NCBI RefSeq assembly: GCF_025985425.1
Contig: NZ_CP094972.1
Span: 2,542,001 to 2,606,000, forward strand
Length of the DNA: 64,000 nucleotides
From: Entomomonas sp. E2T0
Lineage (GTDB): Bacteria; Pseudomonadota; Gammaproteobacteria; Pseudomonadales; Pseudomonadaceae
Direction: 5' to 3'
Made by a program: the position numbers and the translations under genes. Below are positions 1 through 10,208 of the stretch, in pieces (position 1 is the stretch's first letter; each line of letters opens with the position of its first letter). The notes below the pieces were generated by a model, which was not told where the DNA came from, did not search any database, and was given only the letters and a program-made list of their open reading frames with translations.

Positions 1-3000
1 ATACTTTAATAGTTTTAGTGAATCTGTAAAATTTGTATTTTCTACTAAATCTGCATTAATAGTTGCTGTAACATCCGCCCCCGCTCCACCTGCACCTACA
101 CGGATTGCATAATAAGCATCAGCTACTGTTTCACCTTCTGCTGCATAATTAACGGAAGGAATTACATCAGTGGTTGCATCAATTACTAAAGGCACTGTAC
201 CATCAGGATATGTCGCATTAGTTTCTCCATTTATAACATATCCATCTGTCAGAAACTGCATACCAGAGCTAATGACTGGACCATTGACATCGCTAATCGT
301 TACAGTTCCTTTTTCACCGCCAAATACTGCAAAATCCCCTTGAGCCCAAGGAGCATTTCCTACACCATTGGATGTAGTCCAGTTATTTGTATCACCTACT
401 GCATTAGACTGCCAAATACCATCACCACCATCAATAACACCATCACCCTCAATACCTGTTGCGCCATGATGTCCAGCAACATCAGGACCATCCCAATATT
501 GTAACTTATGACCGTCTTCAGGAAACCCTAACACCAAGTTAACTTGATTTGCTAGTATTGTTTGTATTGTGTATATACTTGAATTTCCAGGTGGAAGAGA
601 GCTAATTTCTAAACCATTATCAGTTAATGCACCACCATAATTAAATAAACGATAAACTCCTGGAAGGAATGCACCGCCAGCAGATTCAGTTACATTAAGC
701 TCACCATCTAATACTAAATCCCCTTTTACATCAACTAAGTCATTTAGAGGGCCGCCAGGAGTATAAGCCTGACCTAACTCAAACTTAACATTAGTTGTGT
801 CTGCAAGTGCTAAATTGCCATTAATGGTTAGTGTACCAACACCACCATCACCTGGAGTTAACGTAGTATTTCCTGCAAAAGTAACATCACCACCAATGGT
901 TCCATTACCACCTAAAGTTGCACCACTCGCTACAGTAGTAGCGCCTGTTGCTGCCGACTGATCACCATTGATAATTAAAGTGCCTTGATTAACTAGTGTC
1001 TCGCCTTGATAAGCATTATTACCATTAAGACGAGTTAAACCTGTACCAATTTGATGGAAAGCACCTGTGCCCGTAATAGCACCATTTAACTGCACAGTGT
1101 TATTACGGTTAACAACAAAAAGACCATTATCAATAATATTAGTAACTTCAGAAAGACCACCTGTACTGCCACCATTACCCAGTTGCAATGTACCACCTGC
1201 ATCAATAAGCGTATCACCCGTCCAAGTATTATCGGCTAATAATGTTGTTGTACCGCCTGTAGCCCGCTCTACCCCACCGCTACCACTGATAATACCTGAA
1301 TAAGTCTGATCTGCAGAAGCTCCATCAAAAATAACTTTACTAGAAGCACCACTTGTTTCAACATCATAGTTATTAATAGTAGCCAAATCAGCATTGACTG
1401 TATTATCACCTGTACGTAAGGTAGCTCCATCTGCCACACTAATTTTTTGTACACCTGATAACTCAAGGTTATTTACTACTCGTACATCTGCTGAACTACC
1501 CGTAACATTAAGTTGACTCCAGCCTGTACCAATATTAGTTGCAACAGAGAGATCATCGTTGGCAAGTGAACCAATCAACGCAGAACCTGATGTGTTACCA
1601 TTCCAAAGATGCGTATTGGTTAAGGTTAGAGTACTATTACTTCCTCCTTCAGTGAGAATATGGCGAGTTTTAGCCATATCCACATCACCAATCTGAGCAG
1701 TATCATTACCGTCTGCACCAGTGAAATCAACTTGCCCCTCAAAAACACCATTATTCCAAATAAAAGTATCTGTACCACTACCCGCATCAATTACACCACG
1801 AGTAAGTGTACCTGCTAAGGTAATAATGTCATTACCTGAACCTGTAAGAATGGCAGATGCTGTATCTGTTGCTGCTTGTAATATACCTTGATTAGTAACG
1901 GTATTATTAGCAGTACCTGTTGCATCAATAACAGTTGAATTTTGACTATTAGCTGTAATAGTACCTGTATTAAGAATTGTTCGATTAGCGGCTGAACCAT
2001 TAATTTTAATTAAAGCTTCTGGATTGAGCGTACTACTTGAATTAATAGTACCACTATTAGTAAAGTTAGAAGCATTATCAGCAAGGATAGTACTGTGCAC
2101 ATCACTACTTGTCTGAATATTACCACTGTTAGTCACTGTATTAGCATTTTGTGCAACAATCGCAGCACCACTGCCTGAACTCATTGTAATATTAGCACCA
2201 GATACAACATTACCATCTGTTTTAGCTAAAATACCAACACCATCATTACCTGTTACATTAATGGTATAGCCTGTACCAATCGTCAAATTACCTGTAGTAT
2301 CACTACCATCCGCTTGCATAAAGGCAAAACCTGAACCACTACCTGAAACATTAAGAACATTACCCGTACCTTCCGCGGCAAATGTTACAGCAGTACGAAT
2401 AGCAGGGCCATCATCCGCATTAATAGTGACATTATTAAGATCAACATTGGAAGTATCAGCATTATTGTTAATACCTGCGCCTGAATCAGTAATATCAATC
2501 ACTGTATTACTAGCTGTTAATGATGAAGCACCCGCATCCATACGAATACCATCAGCACCACCAGAAGCAACAATATGATTATTGGTACCTTCAATGGTTA
2601 AACTAGCACCATTATCAATTAACTGTACTGCGGCCAAACCACCATTAGCGGTTACATTACCTAATTGAGTAACTATTGCGCCTGCACCTTGAACTTTTAC
2701 CCCAACATTACCACTACCCGTTGCACCACTTACAGTAATATCACCAGTATTAGTTAAAGTACCTTGGTCTTTAATATACACACCAATATTATCAGTTCCT
2801 GATACATTTAAAGGCGCATTATTAATACCAATACCACCATTATGTAGGTATAAACCAATATTATCTGTACCACTTAAATTAATGCCATTAGTGCCATTAC
2901 CATTAAGTGTAACTTGCCCTTTATAAGAAACATCATAACCTACAATACCACTTTGTGAGTCTGTGGTTATCGTTTCAGCATTAGAAACTACTTTAGTATC

Positions 3001-5853
3001 TAATGCGTTATCTGCCGTACCAATTTTTCCATCTATGGTATAAGTACGCCCATCAACTACCACCCCTGTGGTATTATCATGAGCAAGAATAATACCACCA
3101 TTATTAATAGTACCTTGAGCACCGCCAGTAACTTTTACACCAACCGCTTTATCACCAGCCACTGTAATGGTTGCATCACCTGTATTAAGTGTCGTTAAAA
3201 CATCATCAGCGGTTCCGCCAGAACCATCTACACCATTATCAAAACCATTTGCAAATACACCTATAGACCCAGTACCTGTAACTGTTAAATCATAAGCACC
3301 TGCTGAAGTACCAGAGTCACCATCAAATGTCGCACCATGATCAACTAAGAATAATATGGAACCTAACTGACCATTATCATTTAAGGTAGCATTAGAAAGA
3401 TTAATTTGTGAATTCTGTCCATAGGCGTAATAACCTATTTGATTGATATTATTAAATGTAAGTGTAGAATCAGGCCCCACATTAATAGTAGCATCACCCC
3501 GTGCATGTACACCAATAGCACCAGCTGATTGTAACTCAATCGTGGAGTTAACATTAGCTGTTGCTAAATTACCACCAAGCCCTTCAGCAAATACCCCATA
3601 GTTACGATAAGTATAAGGATTATTATCACTACCGCCTGCATCGCCTGCTGCACCTACGACAATTTTACCTGTGTTAGTAGATTCTACCGTAGCTGCGGCA
3701 TTTTGAGCCTGTACATTGATAGCAATATTATTATCACCAGATACATTAATAGTGCCATTATTAGTTACATTGTTTGTATCAATTACAGATAAACCATAGT
3801 TAGGAGCTGCTGTACCATTAACTAATTTACCAAGTACATTAATAGTACCATTATTAGTAACCTGACCAGTAGCACCATCAACTAACATACCTACAGCATT
3901 ACGTGTATTCTCACCTAATGTAATGGTACCATTATTAACAACTTGTCCAGTGCCTGTTGCAAAAATACCTGCAGACTGTTTGGTACCACCTACCATCACA
4001 TCAGGATTGTAGCCAGATGAGCTAGTAATAGGTTTACTACCTACATAAATTTGACCACTGGTTTGGTTAGTAAAAGTAGCATCATCAAAAACAGAGACAC
4101 CATACCCTGTTGCACTACCATTAGCATTATTACTATTACCTACCACGGCAATAGTGCCACTATTACTTGCAACTGTTGAACCTTGCGCTTGTATACCGAT
4201 GGTATTAGTTGTATTGCCATCGGTTAGAGCAACGTTAATATAACCATTATTATTTACTGTACTTGATCCTGTGGCAAGAATACCTATACTACCTTGATTA
4301 TTAACATTTTGGTTAGAACCATCTTTTTCAAGGAAGAGTCCTGCATTGATTACCCCATTATTAGTAGCCGTTGAATCAGTAACCTGCATACCAATAGCCA
4401 TTGGGCTAGAGCTACTAGAACGCCAAATATTTATATTGCCATCATTAGTTAGTGTTGCGCCACTATCTCCCCTCATAACAGCTGAAGCACCATTAACAGC
4501 TAAACTACCTTGACTGGTTACCGTACCAGTAGCATTTGCACCTGTGGCATAAATAACATTCAAATCCCCTGTAGCCAATGTAGCATTATTGATATGTACC
4601 CCTTTATCATCCCAAACATAATAAGTTAAATTTACACGATTTTGCTCTTCTGTTGCTAACAACCCCTGAATAATACTGTCATAAACGCCTTGTGCAATTG
4701 CTGTTGAATCTATCACTGCAGAATTATAATCAGGCAAAGTAACTTTACCTGTTAACCACAACTGAACTTGGCCTGTTCTACCACTATAATCTCCTTGACC
4801 TAATAGAAAGTCATTAACTTTAGAGATATCTTGTGCGGAATTGATAGTAAAGGTAATAGTAGGCTGTAAAGGATTACGTATAACAAAATTCCCTACCTTT
4901 ATATAGTTTGGTAACGTAATACTATCACTGTAGTGAGAACTTACTGCTTGTTGAGATTTTTCTTCTGTTGGTAATACTACAGCAGGAGCAAAGTTAATAT
5001 AATTATCTGAAATCCAATTAACATTACTTTTGGCTGAGCCAGTACCTTCTGCTCTTGCCAAAGTAGAGTTTTTTGCTAATAGATCAATCGTGTTTGCCGC
5101 TGCAGCAATAGGGGTTGAGCTCTCTGTATCAGCACCAATATTGATATTAGCGGTACCTCCAACAGAGGTTACTTTTGCAATACCAAAGTTGTTATAAATG
5201 CGAAAAGAATTTGGATCATATACACTTAATGACAAATCACCGACTAGCGAAGTACCTGGTGATGAAAAAGTAGATGAATCGTAAACTTTAACTACTGAGT
5301 AACCCCCTTCAAGCCCCGGCACAACCACATTTAATTCTTGATTTTGTTGTGGTATAGAGGGATTAGTAGAATAGCTAAACTGATCAATATTAGCAGAAGT
5401 TATAGGTGTAGTATTACCATTTGAATCAGTAGCATAAATAGTGGTTATTCTTCCAGGGTCGGCATTAGTCCCTGCACTGTCAGACAGCGCGTCACGTACT
5501 AATATAGAAGTGGTAGTTCCATTAGAGCCGGGGGTAATAACAGGAATAGGTCCAGTAATATTTAAAGTAGTTCCCGCTGCATAATGATTAGCTTTGCTTG
5601 TATCTCCATCAATGGTAAAGGCTATACCTGTTTCAGTAATCTGATCATAATTTATTGAGCCAGGAAATAAATAAGACGGATAAGCCGTTGACCACTCAAC
5701 ATCATCTGCAAATGCGCCTGTGATAATTAAGGTTGAGGCCATAGCTAATGATGCAGTACGCCCCCAACTTTTCATATGCCATTTTTTAGTTTCAGATTCA
5801 GCCACATCAGTGCTATGGGTATGATTCCATACCACGTGAAAGATTCTGTTCAT
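1..5853 (-). CDS. Giant autotransporter (type V secreted) adhesin, N-terminal part, runs off left edge
   Basis: The frame is open from an ATG at 5853 towards base 1: I read it in spot checks along its length and met no stop. About 1951 codons lie in the window; the C-terminus and any beta-barrel are outside it. The N-terminus (MNRIFHVVWNHTHSTDVAES) matches the extended signal peptide region (ESPR) of type V secretion proteins, followed by a hydrophobic signal core and an Ala-Phe-Ala cleavage site near residue 49. The passenger is rich in Asn, Thr, Gly and Val with many variants of VTNNGTINV, as expected for a right-handed beta-helix. Near residues 1620-1720 the pattern GTLIINGD...ASGATLGGNGTIGG...TPGDGG resembles the autotransporter-associated beta-strand repeat. 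Role inferred: surface-displayed adhesin or biofilm protein. The family is clear; the ligand is unknown. Confidence 0.85.
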   Translation of the reverse strand, partial: MNRIFHVVWNHTHSTDVAESETKKWHMKSWGRTASLAMASTLIITGAFADDVEWSTAYPSYLFPGSINYDQITETGIAFTIDGDTSKANHYAAGTTLNITGPIPVITPGSNGTTTSILVRDALSDSAGTNADPGRITTIYATDSNGNTTPITSANIDQFSYSTNPSIPQQNQELNVVVPGLEGGYSVVKVYDSSTFSSPGTSLVGDLSLSVYDPNSFRIYNNFGIAKVTSVGGTANINIGADTESSTPIAAAANTIDLLAKNSTLARAEGTGSAKSNVNWISDNYINFAPAVVLPTEEKSQQAVSSHYSDSITLPNYIKVGNFVIRNPLQPTITFTINSAQDISKVNDFLLGQGDYSGRTGQVQLWLTGKVTLPDYNSAVIDSTAIAQGVYDSIIQGLLATEEQNRVNLTYYVWDDKGVHINNATLATGDLNVIYATGANATGTVTSQGSLAVNGASAVMRGDSGATLTNDGNINIWRSSSSSPMAIGMQVTDSTATNNGVINAGLFLEKDGSNQNVNNQGSIGILATGSSTVNNNGYINVALTDGNTTNTIGIQAQGSTVASNSGTIAVVGNSNNANGSATGYGVSVFDDATFTNQTSGQIYVGSKPITSSSGYNPDVMVGGTKQSAGIFATGTGQVVNNGTITLGENTRNAVGMLVDGATGQVTNNGTINVLGKLVNGTAAPNYGLSVIDTNNVTNNGTINVSGDNNIAINVQAQNAAATVESTNTGKIVVGAAGDAGGSDNNPYTYRNYGVFAEGLGGNLATANVNSTIELQSAGAIGVHARGDATINVGPDSTLTFNNINQIGYYAYGQNSQINLSNATLNDNGQLGSILFLVDHGATFDGDSGTSAGAYDLTVTGTGSIGVFANGFDNGVDGSGGTADDVLTTLNTGDATITVAGDKAVGVKVTGGAQGTINNGGIILAHDNTTGVVVDGRTYTIDGKIGTADNALDTKVVSNAETITTDSQSGIVGYDVSYKGQVTLNGNGTNGINLSGTDNIGLYLHNGGIGINNAPLNVSGTDNIGVYIKDQGTLTNTGDITVSGATGSGNVGVKVQGAGAIVTQLGNVTANGGLAAVQLIDNGASLTIEGTNNHIVASGGADGIRMDAGASSLTASNTVIDITDSGAGINNNADTSNVDLNNVTINADDGPAIRTAVTFAAEGTGNVLNVSGSGSGFAFMQADGSDTTGNLTIGTGYTINVTGNDGVGILAKTDGNVVSGANITMSSGSGAAIVAQNANTVTNSGNIQTSSDVHSTILADNASNFTNSGTINSSSTLNPEALIKINGSAANRTILNTGTITANSQNSTVIDATGTANNTVTNQGILQAATDTASAILTGSGNDIITLAGTLTRGVIDAGSGTDTFIWNNGVFEGQVDFTGADGNDTAQIGDVDMAKTRHILTEGGSNSTLTLTNTHLWNGNTSGSALIGSLANDDLSVATNIGTGWSQLNVTGSSADVRVVNNLELSGVQKISVADGATLRTGDNTVNADLATINNYDVETSGASSKVIFDGASADQTYSGIISGSGGVERATGGTTTLLADNTWTGDTLIDAGGTLQLGNGGSTGGLSEVTNIIDNGLFVVNRNNTVQLNGAITGTGAFHQIGTGLTRLNGNNAYQGETLVNQGTLIINGDQSAATGATTVASGATLGGNGTIGGDVTFAGNTTLTPGDGGVGTLTINGNLALADTTNVKFELGQAYTPGGPLNDLVDVKGDLVLDGELNVTESAGGAFLPGVYRLFNYGGALTDNGLEISSLPPGNSSIYTIQTILANQVNLVLGFPEDGHKLQYWDGPDVAGHHGATGIEGDGVIDGGDGIWQSNAVGDTNNWTTSNGVGNAPWAQGDFAVFGGEKGTVTISDVNGPVISSGMQFLTDGYVINGETNATYPDGTVPLVIDATTDVIPSVNYAAEGETVADAYYAIRVGAGGAGADVTATINADLVENTNFTDSLKLLKY

Positions 5854-6371
5854 TAGTACACTCCATAAATGGCATTAATTTAAAGAGAGATATGAATATC
5901 TTTCTTTGTAGCCATGATTTATAAATAACCTTACTTTGCTTCATACATGAAACAATGAAAATTTATAACTACATGAATAACTCTAAAAACTACACCATTT
6001 ACTACAGTACTAAATAAACTACTACTATCAATGCTAGTTAAGCTAGCACCTTAATTAAGTTTAATAGGAGTATATAAATTCTCGCCTTTCTAGTTCCAAC
6101 AAAAAATATTAGACTCGTCCCTTGTTATTCCTAGTTAATGTAATTATTTTAGTTTCGTTTTCTAAGTGATTAACATTATACTTATGGCTTAAATATCTAT
6201 ATTCTACAAGTTGTTATGTTTTTGTTCAGGTATTACATTTGAAAAACTATCAATTTATCTACTCTCAAAATTTATACACAAATTTCAAGTTAGCATAATG
6301 TTTATAACTATTAATGATAAATAAACTTTGTTTGCTAGCTGTAGTAGATGATAGCCAAAAAAATTATTAAA
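5854..6371. other. AT-rich intergenic region upstream of the autotransporter
   Basis: About 518 bases with no credible gene on either strand. It must hold the promoter and leader of the leftward autotransporter and the 3' end of the leftward DUF2478 gene. A short inverted repeat (TGCTAG / CTAGCA, near 6028-6045) is too weak to call a terminator. I see no convincing promoter boxes or operator repeats. Confidence 0.5.
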
Positions 6372-6878
6372 TTATGAATTATTTTTTAATATTTTAAACC
6401 AATGATGGAGTGCTTGCTTATTGGGTTTTAACTCAACAGCTAACCCACCTGTAAACTCCTTCCATTGAGTTAAATATTTTTTATTTGTTAATGTTAGTAT
6501 TGGAATATCATTACTCATTAAAGCAAGCATTTCTGCGATAAAACCTTTACCTTCTGCCTCTGCTGTACCAAATCTATTAATAATCACTAAATCAGCTTTA
6601 TCTGCTAATGCCTTACGTAGTACAAAAGCTGCAGCAGCTAACTCACCTAAATCTAAAGAACAGGACAGTGATTCCTTACCTAATTGTTGAGAAATAGTAA
6701 ACTCTTGGTTATCATTTAAATTATAAATAACCATTGGGTTTCTACTATGTTTGGTTAAAAGCCCTTGCACGTTCCAGCCTGCTGTTTTCAACTCATTAAC
6801 AAATTCCCTTATTAACCAATCATATTCTCCAGCACCAGTATGAATAATAGTTGCTACATTAATATTTTCATTTTTCAT
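6372..6878 (-). CDS. DUF2478 family protein (putative NTPase-like, molybdenum-context family)
   Basis: A 168-residue cytoplasmic protein. The stretch ADLVIINRFGTAEAEGKGF (about residues 94-112) is the kind of conserved core I associate with DUF2478, a family often found beside molybdate transport or molybdoenzyme genes. The N-terminal half carries a 'TIIHTGAGEYDWLIREF' segment reminiscent of a degenerate P-loop region, followed by an alpha/beta alternation. Biochemical function is unknown. Here it stands alone: the left neighbour is an autotransporter and the right neighbour a divergent hydrolase, so context does not help. No molybdate genes are in the window. Confidence 0.65.
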   Translation of the reverse strand: MKNENINVATIIHTGAGEYDWLIREFVNELKTAGWNVQGLLTKHSRNPMVIYNLNDNQEFTISQQLGKESLSCSLDLGELAAAAFVLRKALADKADLVIINRFGTAEAEGKGFIAEMLALMSNDIPILTLTNKKYLTQWKEFTGGLAVELKPNKQALHHWFKILKNNS

Positions 6879-7194
6879 GGTGCTTTACTCTTTAATATTT
6901 TAAATGGTTATGATTTCTTTATAGTAAAAATATTCTCCTAATAGTATATCTTTAAATATAGAGTAACATTTATCTAACAATAGAAAATACAAACTAAACT
7001 ATACAAAGGACGCATTATCTATAGAAAAACGATGCCATAAAAAACAATAAGTTGAAAAAATTTTAAAATAACCTAATTTTCTAAGTTAAAGACTTTGTTA
7101 CAAATACAAGAATATTTTAGTCTAAAGCATAATAGAGTTAATAAACTCAATGAAATAAATTAATTCCACATTTCAAAAAAGTTTGGAGTTAATC
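6879..7194. other. Divergent intergenic region, no feature resolved
   Basis: An AT-rich spacer of about 316 bases between the leftward DUF2478 gene and the rightward hydrolase gene. It should carry both promoters, but I see no pair of -35/-10 boxes I would defend. The only clear element is the GGAG ribosome binding site at 7185-7188, which sets the hydrolase start at 7195. Confidence 0.4.
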
Positions 7195-8037
7195 ATGAGT
7201 TCTAACAAATTATGTGGTAGCACTATTACCGTTAAAGATGGCACAGTTATCTATTATAAAGATTGGGGATCAGGACAACCGATTGTATTCAGTCATGGTT
7301 GGCCTTTATCAAGTGATGCTTTTGAAGATCAAATGTTATTCTTAGCTTCTCACGGCTATCGTGTTATCGCTCATGATCGTCGTGGTCATGGCCGCTCTTC
7401 TCAACCCTGGGAAGGTCACAATATGGATCAATATGCTGATGATCTAGCTGAATTAACAGAAGCATTAGATTTAAAAGATGCTATCCATGTAGGTCATTCA
7501 ACTGGTGGCGGTGAAGTAGCACGTTATATTGCACGTCATGGTACAAAACGTGTTGCTAAGGCCTCATTAATTGGTGCAGTTCCTCCTATTATGATTAAAA
7601 CAGACTTTAATCCTAATGGTTTACCCAAAGACGTATTTGACAATATTCGCAAAGGTGTACAACAAGACCGTTCTACATTCTTCTATGAATTAGCTGATAC
7701 TTTCTATGGTTTTAATCATAAGCCTTCAAAATCTGCTGAAGGCTTGAAAAAGAGCTTTTGGCTACAAGGTATGATGGGTTCAATTAAAGCTTTATATGAT
7801 TGTGTAAAAGCTTTTTCTGAAACCGATCAACGTGAAGATTTGAAAAAAATGACTATTCCAACATTAGTTATTTACGGTGATGATGATCAAATCGTACCAC
7901 CAAAATCTTCAAGTGAGGCAGCAGCTAAACTTTTACCAAATGCAACTGTAAAAGTATACAAAGGCGCTTCTCATGGTCTATGTAGTACACATAAAGATCA
8001 AATAAACGAGGATTTATTAGCTTTCATTAAAGGTTAA
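7195..8037 (+). CDS. Alpha/beta hydrolase, non-heme chloroperoxidase / arylesterase type
   Basis: A 280-residue alpha/beta-hydrolase. The nucleophile elbow is GHSTGG (Ser near residue 99), the acid is in YGDDDQIVP and the histidine in GASHGL near the C-terminus. [14 protein letters not shown] and [11 protein letters not shown] form the oxyanion and strand regions, and [13 protein letters not shown] after the nucleophile is characteristic of the cofactor-free haloperoxidase/esterase group. Such enzymes hydrolyse small esters or form peracids; the natural substrate is unknown. I place the start at the ATG at 7195 because GGAG lies seven bases upstream; an in-frame TTG at 7183 would add four residues and overlaps that site. 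There is no signal peptide, so it is cytoplasmic. It is followed by its own terminator, so monocistronic. Confidence 0.85.
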   Translation: MSSNKLCGSTITVKDGTVIYYKDWGSGQPIVFSHGWPLSSDAFEDQMLFLASHGYRVIAHDRRGHGRSSQPWEGHNMDQYADDLAELTEALDLKDAIHVGHSTGGGEVARYIARHGTKRVAKASLIGAVPPIMIKTDFNPNGLPKDVFDNIRKGVQQDRSTFFYELADTFYGFNHKPSKSAEGLKKSFWLQGMMGSIKALYDCVKAFSETDQREDLKKMTIPTLVIYGDDDQIVPPKSSSEAAAKLLPNATVKVYKGASHGLCSTHKDQINEDLLAFIKG

Positions 8038-8068
8038 TAACTAATTTGATCGTAGCAAATTAGGATCT

Positions 8069-8120
8069 CTTTCCCTTAAAAATTAGTGATTTTTCTATTT
8101 TTAAGGGAAAGCATTTTTTA
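8069..8120 (+). terminator. Rho-independent terminator after the hydrolase gene
   Basis: Inverted repeat with arms CTTTCCCTTAAAAA (8069-8082) and TTTTTAAGGGAAAG (8098-8111), a 15-base loop and a following T run. It closes the hydrolase transcript. Confidence 0.8.
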
Positions 8121-8266
8121 ACTGTCCCGCTATTCCTTACGCTCTCCTTCTCTCTATTTATAATAAAAAGATAATTCTACTTACAAATAATAGTGTGATT
8201 TTTATATGAATACAGGTAGTATTAACGGTTTTATAAGATATTAAAAATTGGTATTAACTAACCGTT

Positions 8267-9520
8267 ATGTTTAAACCTTTTCCCATTTTTGTTGGATTAC
8301 GTTATACGCGCGCTAAACGCCGTAGCCATTTTGTGTCATTTATTTCTTTTACCTCTATGCTAGGACTTATTTTAGGGGTAATGGTAATGATCTTAGTATT
8401 ATCTGTTATGAATGGCTTTGATCGTGAAATGCGTGAACGTGTACTAGGTATGATTCCTCAAACTACCATTGAAACCTACCAACCTATAGATGATTGGCAA
8501 GTGCTTGCTAAAAACATTAAACAAAACCCTGAAGTAATTGGTGTGGCTCCCTTTTTAAAAATGCAGGGTATGTTAAGTTTTAATGGTCAGATTGAATCTA
8601 TATTGGCAAATGGTATAGATCCACAAGCAGAAAATAATGTATCCATTATTAGTCAATATTTCACAGAAGGTAAATTAGATGATTTAGTACCTAGTGAATT
8701 TGGGATTATTATTGGTTCAGGTATTGCCAAAAAATTAAATGCAAAAATAGGTGATAAAATTACTTATATTATGCCAGAGGCATCTGTTACGCCTGCTGGT
8801 ATATTTCCTCGTATGAAACGCTTTACTGTTAAAGGCATTTTTCATGCAGGAACAGGTGAATTAGACAATCACTTTGCCATGGTTCATATTCAAGATGCTA
8901 ATCGTTTAGTTCGTTTGCCTGTTAACCAAACACTTTCTTTACGCTTACAATTAAAAGACTTATTCCAAGCTAATGAAGTAGCTATGGATGTATTAAAAAA
9001 CCTACCTAACCCTCGTAGCTTTTATGCAACCACATGGAAAAGTAGCTATGGCGGTTTATATCAGGCTATTCGTTTAGAAAAGAATATGATTGGCATGTTG
9101 TTGTTGTTAATTGTAGCTGTGGCTGCTTTTAATATTATTTCCACCTTAGTGATGGTCGTTACTGATAAAAAATCAGATATTGCTATTCTCAGAACGCTAG
9201 GTGCAACACCAACAGAGATTATGAGTATCTTTATGGTACAAGGTACTATCATTGGTGTTATTGGTACGTTTATTGGTGCTATTTTAGGTGTCTTAGCCGC
9301 TTTAAAAATCAGCGATATATTAGCTTGGATACAAACTATAACAGGTCATCAATTTCTTAATTCGGAAATTTACTTTATTGACTATATCCCCTCACAAATC
9401 ATGATAAAAGATGTTGTGATTATCTGCGGTGCTGCCTTGTTATTAAGCTTCTTAGCTACTCTTTACCCAGCTTGGCGCGCAGCACGTATTCAACCTGCAG
9501 AGGCATTACGCTATGAGTGA
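8267..9520 (+). CDS. lolC: Lipoprotein-releasing ABC transporter permease LolC
   Basis: A 417-residue inner-membrane permease of the LolCDE complex, which extracts outer-membrane lipoproteins from the inner membrane and passes them to LolA. One membrane helix follows the conserved N-terminus ([10 protein letters not shown]...[13 protein letters not shown]). A large periplasmic domain spans roughly residues 50-265, then three helices (about 270-300, 320-350, 375-400). It ends in the family motif [17 protein letters not shown]. It is the first gene of lolC-lolD-lolE and overlaps lolD by eight bases. It is clearly paralogous to the third gene; calling this one LolC rather than LolE rests on gene order. 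Confidence 0.93.
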   Translation: MFKPFPIFVGLRYTRAKRRSHFVSFISFTSMLGLILGVMVMILVLSVMNGFDREMRERVLGMIPQTTIETYQPIDDWQVLAKNIKQNPEVIGVAPFLKMQGMLSFNGQIESILANGIDPQAENNVSIISQYFTEGKLDDLVPSEFGIIIGSGIAKKLNAKIGDKITYIMPEASVTPAGIFPRMKRFTVKGIFHAGTGELDNHFAMVHIQDANRLVRLPVNQTLSLRLQLKDLFQANEVAMDVLKNLPNPRSFYATTWKSSYGGLYQAIRLEKNMIGMLLLLIVAVAAFNIISTLVMVVTDKKSDIAILRTLGATPTEIMSIFMVQGTIIGVIGTFIGAILGVLAALKISDILAWIQTITGHQFLNSEIYFIDYIPSQIMIKDVVIICGAALLLSFLATLYPAWRAARIQPAEALRYE

Positions 9521-10205
9521 TTCTTTAGTATTAAGTTGTAAAAATTTAGGCATGACCTATAAACAAGGTCCTAATGCTGTGCAAGTATTATCAGGTGTTG
9601 AACTTCACTTACAAGCAGGTGAAAGAGTGGCTATTATTGGCCAATCCGGTGCTGGCAAAAGTACTTTACTCAACCTATTAGGAGGTTTAGATACCCCCAC
9701 TTCAGGTAGTGTATGGTTAGCAGGTCAAGAACTCTCAGCTTTAAATGAAAAAGCACGTGGTTTATTACGTAATAAAGCACTAGGTTTTGTCTATCAATTT
9801 CATCACTTATTACCTGAATTTTCAGCATTAGAAAATGTAGCTATGCCATTATTAATTGGTAAAACTGATATTAATGAGGCTGAACAAAGAGCAACAGAAC
9901 TATTAAAACGCGTTGGTTTAGAACATCGCTTGAAGCATAAACCTTCTGAATTATCAGGTGGTGAAAGACAAAGGGTTGCTATCGCTAGAGCGTTAGTCAA
10001 TAAACCACAACTGGTATTACTTGATGAGCCGACAGGTAACTTAGATCAACATACAGCACAAAGTATCCAAGCATTAATGTTGGAGCTTAGTAAATCATTA
10101 AGTACTACATTCTTAGTCGTTACTCACTCATTAGAGTTAGCCAGTCAAATGGATAGAACATTACGTTTGACAGAAGGAAAACTAATAGAAGAAGTAAAAG
10201 GATAA
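9513..10205 (+). CDS. lolD: Lipoprotein-releasing ABC transporter ATPase LolD
   Basis: A 230-residue ATP-binding cassette. Walker A is GQSGAGKST (about residues 43-51), the signature is [15 protein letters not shown], Walker B is [12 protein letters not shown], and the switch His is in VVTHS. Length and motifs match LolD, which powers lipoprotein release with the two flanking permeases. Its ATG lies inside the last codons of lolC, and lolE starts a few bases after its stop, so the three genes are translationally linked. Confidence 0.95.
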   Translation: MSDSLVLSCKNLGMTYKQGPNAVQVLSGVELHLQAGERVAIIGQSGAGKSTLLNLLGGLDTPTSGSVWLAGQELSALNEKARGLLRNKALGFVYQFHHLLPEFSALENVAMPLLIGKTDINEAEQRATELLKRVGLEHRLKHKPSELSGGERQRVAIARALVNKPQLVLLDEPTGNLDQHTAQSIQALMLELSKSLSTTFLVVTHSLELASQMDRTLRLTEGKLIEEVKG

Positions 10206-10208
10206 GCT

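Noticed and set aside
1067-1303. Open frames on the plus strand, and in other minus frames, inside the autotransporter (for example 1067-1303, 1269-1466, 1815-2000)
   Set aside because: They are shadows of the long in-frame repeat protein read on the minus strand. They lack ribosome sites, and their composition (Pro/Leu/Thr-rich) follows from the antisense of Asn/Thr/Gly codons.
1-5853. CRISPR array or tandem DNA repeats
   Set aside because: The recurring words (accattattagt and similar) have irregular spacing and sit in codon register; they encode beta-helix repeats. No constant-length spacers are present.
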